NCBI GenBank assembly: GCA_030705665.1
Contig: JAUZQA010000019.1
Coordinates: forward strand, 1 to 16,018
Source of the DNA: Bacillota bacterium
GTDB taxonomy: Bacteria > Bacillota > Bacilli > Bacillales_B > DSM-18226
Length of the DNA stretch: 16,018 bases
Direction of reading: 5' to 3'
Positions 14,830 through 16,018 of this stretch are shown here, in pieces. A model generated the notes under the pieces. The model made no database searches, was not told where the DNA came from, and saw only the letters and a program-made list of their open reading frames with translations. The stretch's first letter is position 1. Each line of letters starts with the position of its first letter. Position numbers and translations under genes: made by a program.

Positions 14830-14870
14830 AAAAAAAAAGCGCAGCACTTATTATTTAAGTGCTGCGCTTT
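14830..14870 (-). terminator. Strong terminator of the aldo/keto reductase gene
   Basis: A 15-bp perfect stem (14836-14850 with 14856-14870) containing GCGCAGCACTTA is followed on the minus strand by nine T. It lies 22 bases past the reductase stop and insulates the DUF1648 gene. Confidence 0.93.
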
Positions 14871-14892
14871 TATGTTTAAGCTGCGAATTGGT

Positions 14893-15738
14893 TTAAAACT
14901 CTTCGTATATGGCAGGATCCTGATTTTTTAATCTGCCATTAGGGCGGGTTAATCCTGAAATCATGCCCATTTCAGTTTCATCAAGGCTAAAGTCAAAGAT
15001 CGATATATTTTCAAATTGTCGTGCCCGAGATGATGATTTAGGAATAGAAACTGCCCCAAGTTGATAGTGCCAACGTAAAATAATTTGCGAAATAGTCTTG
15101 TTGTGCTCTGCAGCAATCTTTTGTAGATTGTCATTTTGGAGGATATCATTCATTTGGCGTCCAAGCGGGCTCCAAGATTGGGTCTTAATGTCATTTTCTT
15201 CATGGTATTTCCTTTGTTCTGCCTGATTAAAATACGGATGTAATTCTATTTGATTGACACTTGGTTTAACGCCCGTTTCCTTAATAAGAGTATCAATATG
15301 TTCAGGTAGGAAATTACAAACACCAATTGAACGGATTAACCCCCATTTTTTCGCATCTATTAATGCTTGCCATGCTTCGACGTAGTGTCCCTGTTTAGGA
15401 TTTGGCCAGTGAATCAAATATAAATCATAATAATCAAGGTTTGCTCGATACAAGGATTCTTGAATGGTAGCAACAGCTTTGTCATACTCCTGATAACGAC
15501 CTGGTAATTTGGATGTGATTTTTAATTGGTCTCTAGGAACTGAACTTCGTCGCAAGGCTTCCCCGATTGTCCCTTCATTCTCATAATTGTAAGCGGAGTC
15601 AATTAATCGATAACCCAAATCAATTGCACTGTGGATCGCGTTAGCACCCTCATTCCCTTTTAGGGTGTATGTACCCAAACCAATTACCGGCAGTGTAAGT
15701 CCATCATTAAGTGTAATCTCTGGAATAATCTTAACCAA
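14893..15738 (-). CDS. Aldo/keto reductase, NADPH-dependent
   Basis: This 281-aa TIM-barrel oxidoreductase reduces aldehydes or ketones to alcohols with a nicotinamide cofactor. The catalytic tetrad is complete: Asp47 and Tyr52 (LIDSAYNYENE), Lys77 (TSKLP) and His110 (LIHWP). The NADPH-phosphate loop reads IPKSSSRARQFEN near the C-terminus. Length and motifs match B. subtilis YtbE/YvgN-type enzymes, which act on methylglyoxal and other reactive aldehydes. The start is TTG, chosen because AAAGGAGTGA lies about 7 bases before it. A perfect 19-bp inverted repeat sits just upstream, suggesting control by a repressor or an RNA hairpin. The gene appears monocistronic, ending in a strong terminator. 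The substrate cannot be told from the sequence. Confidence 0.94.
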   Translation of the reverse strand: MVKIIPEITLNDGLTLPVIGLGTYTLKGNEGANAIHSAIDLGYRLIDSAYNYENEGTIGEALRRSSVPRDQLKITSKLPGRYQEYDKAVATIQESLYRANLDYYDLYLIHWPNPKQGHYVEAWQALIDAKKWGLIRSIGVCNFLPEHIDTLIKETGVKPSVNQIELHPYFNQAEQRKYHEENDIKTQSWSPLGRQMNDILQNDNLQKIAAEHNKTISQIILRWHYQLGAVSIPKSSSRARQFENISIFDFSLDETEMGMISGLTRPNGRLKNQDPAIYEEF

Positions 15739-15758
15739 ATTCTGTCACTCCTTTCAGT

Positions 15759-15804
15759 AATAATCATAGGTTACCATATTTTTAAATGGTAACCTATGAT
15801 TATT
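15759..15804. repeat. Perfect 19-bp inverted repeat upstream of the aldo/keto reductase
   Basis: AATAATCATAGGTTACCAT (15759-15777) recurs as its exact inverse complement at 15786-15804, with an 8-base spacer. It ends 20 bases before the reductase start and about 10 bases from its ribosome binding site. No T-run follows on either strand, so it does not look like a terminator. The GGTTACC core resembles GTTAC-type operators of HxlR-family regulators; that link is inference. Confidence 0.8.
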
Positions 15805-16018
15805 TATGTTAGTTAATCACGCCAAGAAAAAATGATAAATACTTTTATATGGAATCATTCAAAACATCTAAAATAACTAAAGTTTAAAAGTTTCTGCTGT
15901 ATAACTCCTTCTTGTCGATGAAGAAGATTTTATAAAATATTTTTATTTCCTAGGCAAGCGCAAAGACCGACAAAACCCGATTTTTTTATAGTTCTTTTTC
16001 CCCTTTAAACGACATAAA
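15805..16018. other. Right-edge region without a recognised gene
   Basis: About 210 AT-rich bases. I see no reading frame with a ribosome binding site and no strong hairpin. It probably holds the promoter of the reductase and perhaps the end or control region of a gene outside the window. Confidence 0.4.

Noticed and set aside
14826..14831. TTGACA on the minus strand as the -35 of the DUF1648 gene
   Set aside because: It is part of the tail of the reductase terminator and no -10 lies at the right distance; TTTACA/TATAGA further down fits better.
15759..15804. The inverted repeat as a terminator
   Set aside because: No T-run follows on either strand, and it lies upstream of the reductase start rather than after a gene.

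Overview
The window comes from a low-GC Gram-positive bacterium, most likely a member of the Bacillaceae. The evidence is the AT-rich composition, strong AGGAGG-type ribosome binding sites before almost every gene, frequent TTG and GTG starts, U-tailed intrinsic terminators, an S-box (SAM-I) riboswitch and protein families typical of Bacillus. I call 15 protein-coding genes. No tRNA, rRNA, CRISPR array, transposase or phage gene is visible.

Region 1 (1-4066, minus strand) is a two-gene operon for a heterodimeric ABC exporter. The subunits overlap by 4 nt. The 575-aa subunit has a degenerate ATP site and the 742-aa subunit keeps the canonical Walker B and H-loop residues. The larger subunit also carries a Gly-rich N-terminus and a long Met/Gln-rich insert between its first two membrane helices. 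A bidirectional terminator closes the operon.

Region 2 (4270-9367, minus strand) is a five-gene cassette: NarL/LuxR response regulator, membrane histidine kinase without a large sensor domain, ABC ATPase, and two ABC-2 permeases. Its content matches the LnrJK-LnrLMN (YfiJK-YfiLMN) linearmycin-resistance type of B. subtilis, but regulator and kinase are in the opposite order. A strong terminator-like hairpin separates the two-component genes from the transporter genes.

Region 3 (9368-12050) holds small genes on both strands: a four-helix membrane protein, an unknown 185-aa protein, a secreted NlpC/P60 peptidase and an unknown 88-aa protein. Each is closed by its own hairpin or shares a convergent one.

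Region 4 (12226-13356) is a stand-alone NifS/IscS-type cysteine desulfurase with no scaffold or sulfur-acceptor gene beside it.

Region 5 (13515-14100, minus strand) is the most interesting part: promoter, SAM-I riboswitch, terminator, then a 108-aa protein that I cannot link to methionine or SAM metabolism.

Region 6 (14243-15738, minus strand) has a DUF1648 membrane protein and an aldo/keto reductase. The reductase is preceded by a perfect 19-bp inverted repeat. The last about 210 bases (15805-16018) show no gene.

Functionally, much of the window concerns envelope defence and drug export (two ABC systems and a cell-wall peptidase), mixed with sulfur-related genes (desulfurase, S-box unit). 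No single pathway ties all of it together.
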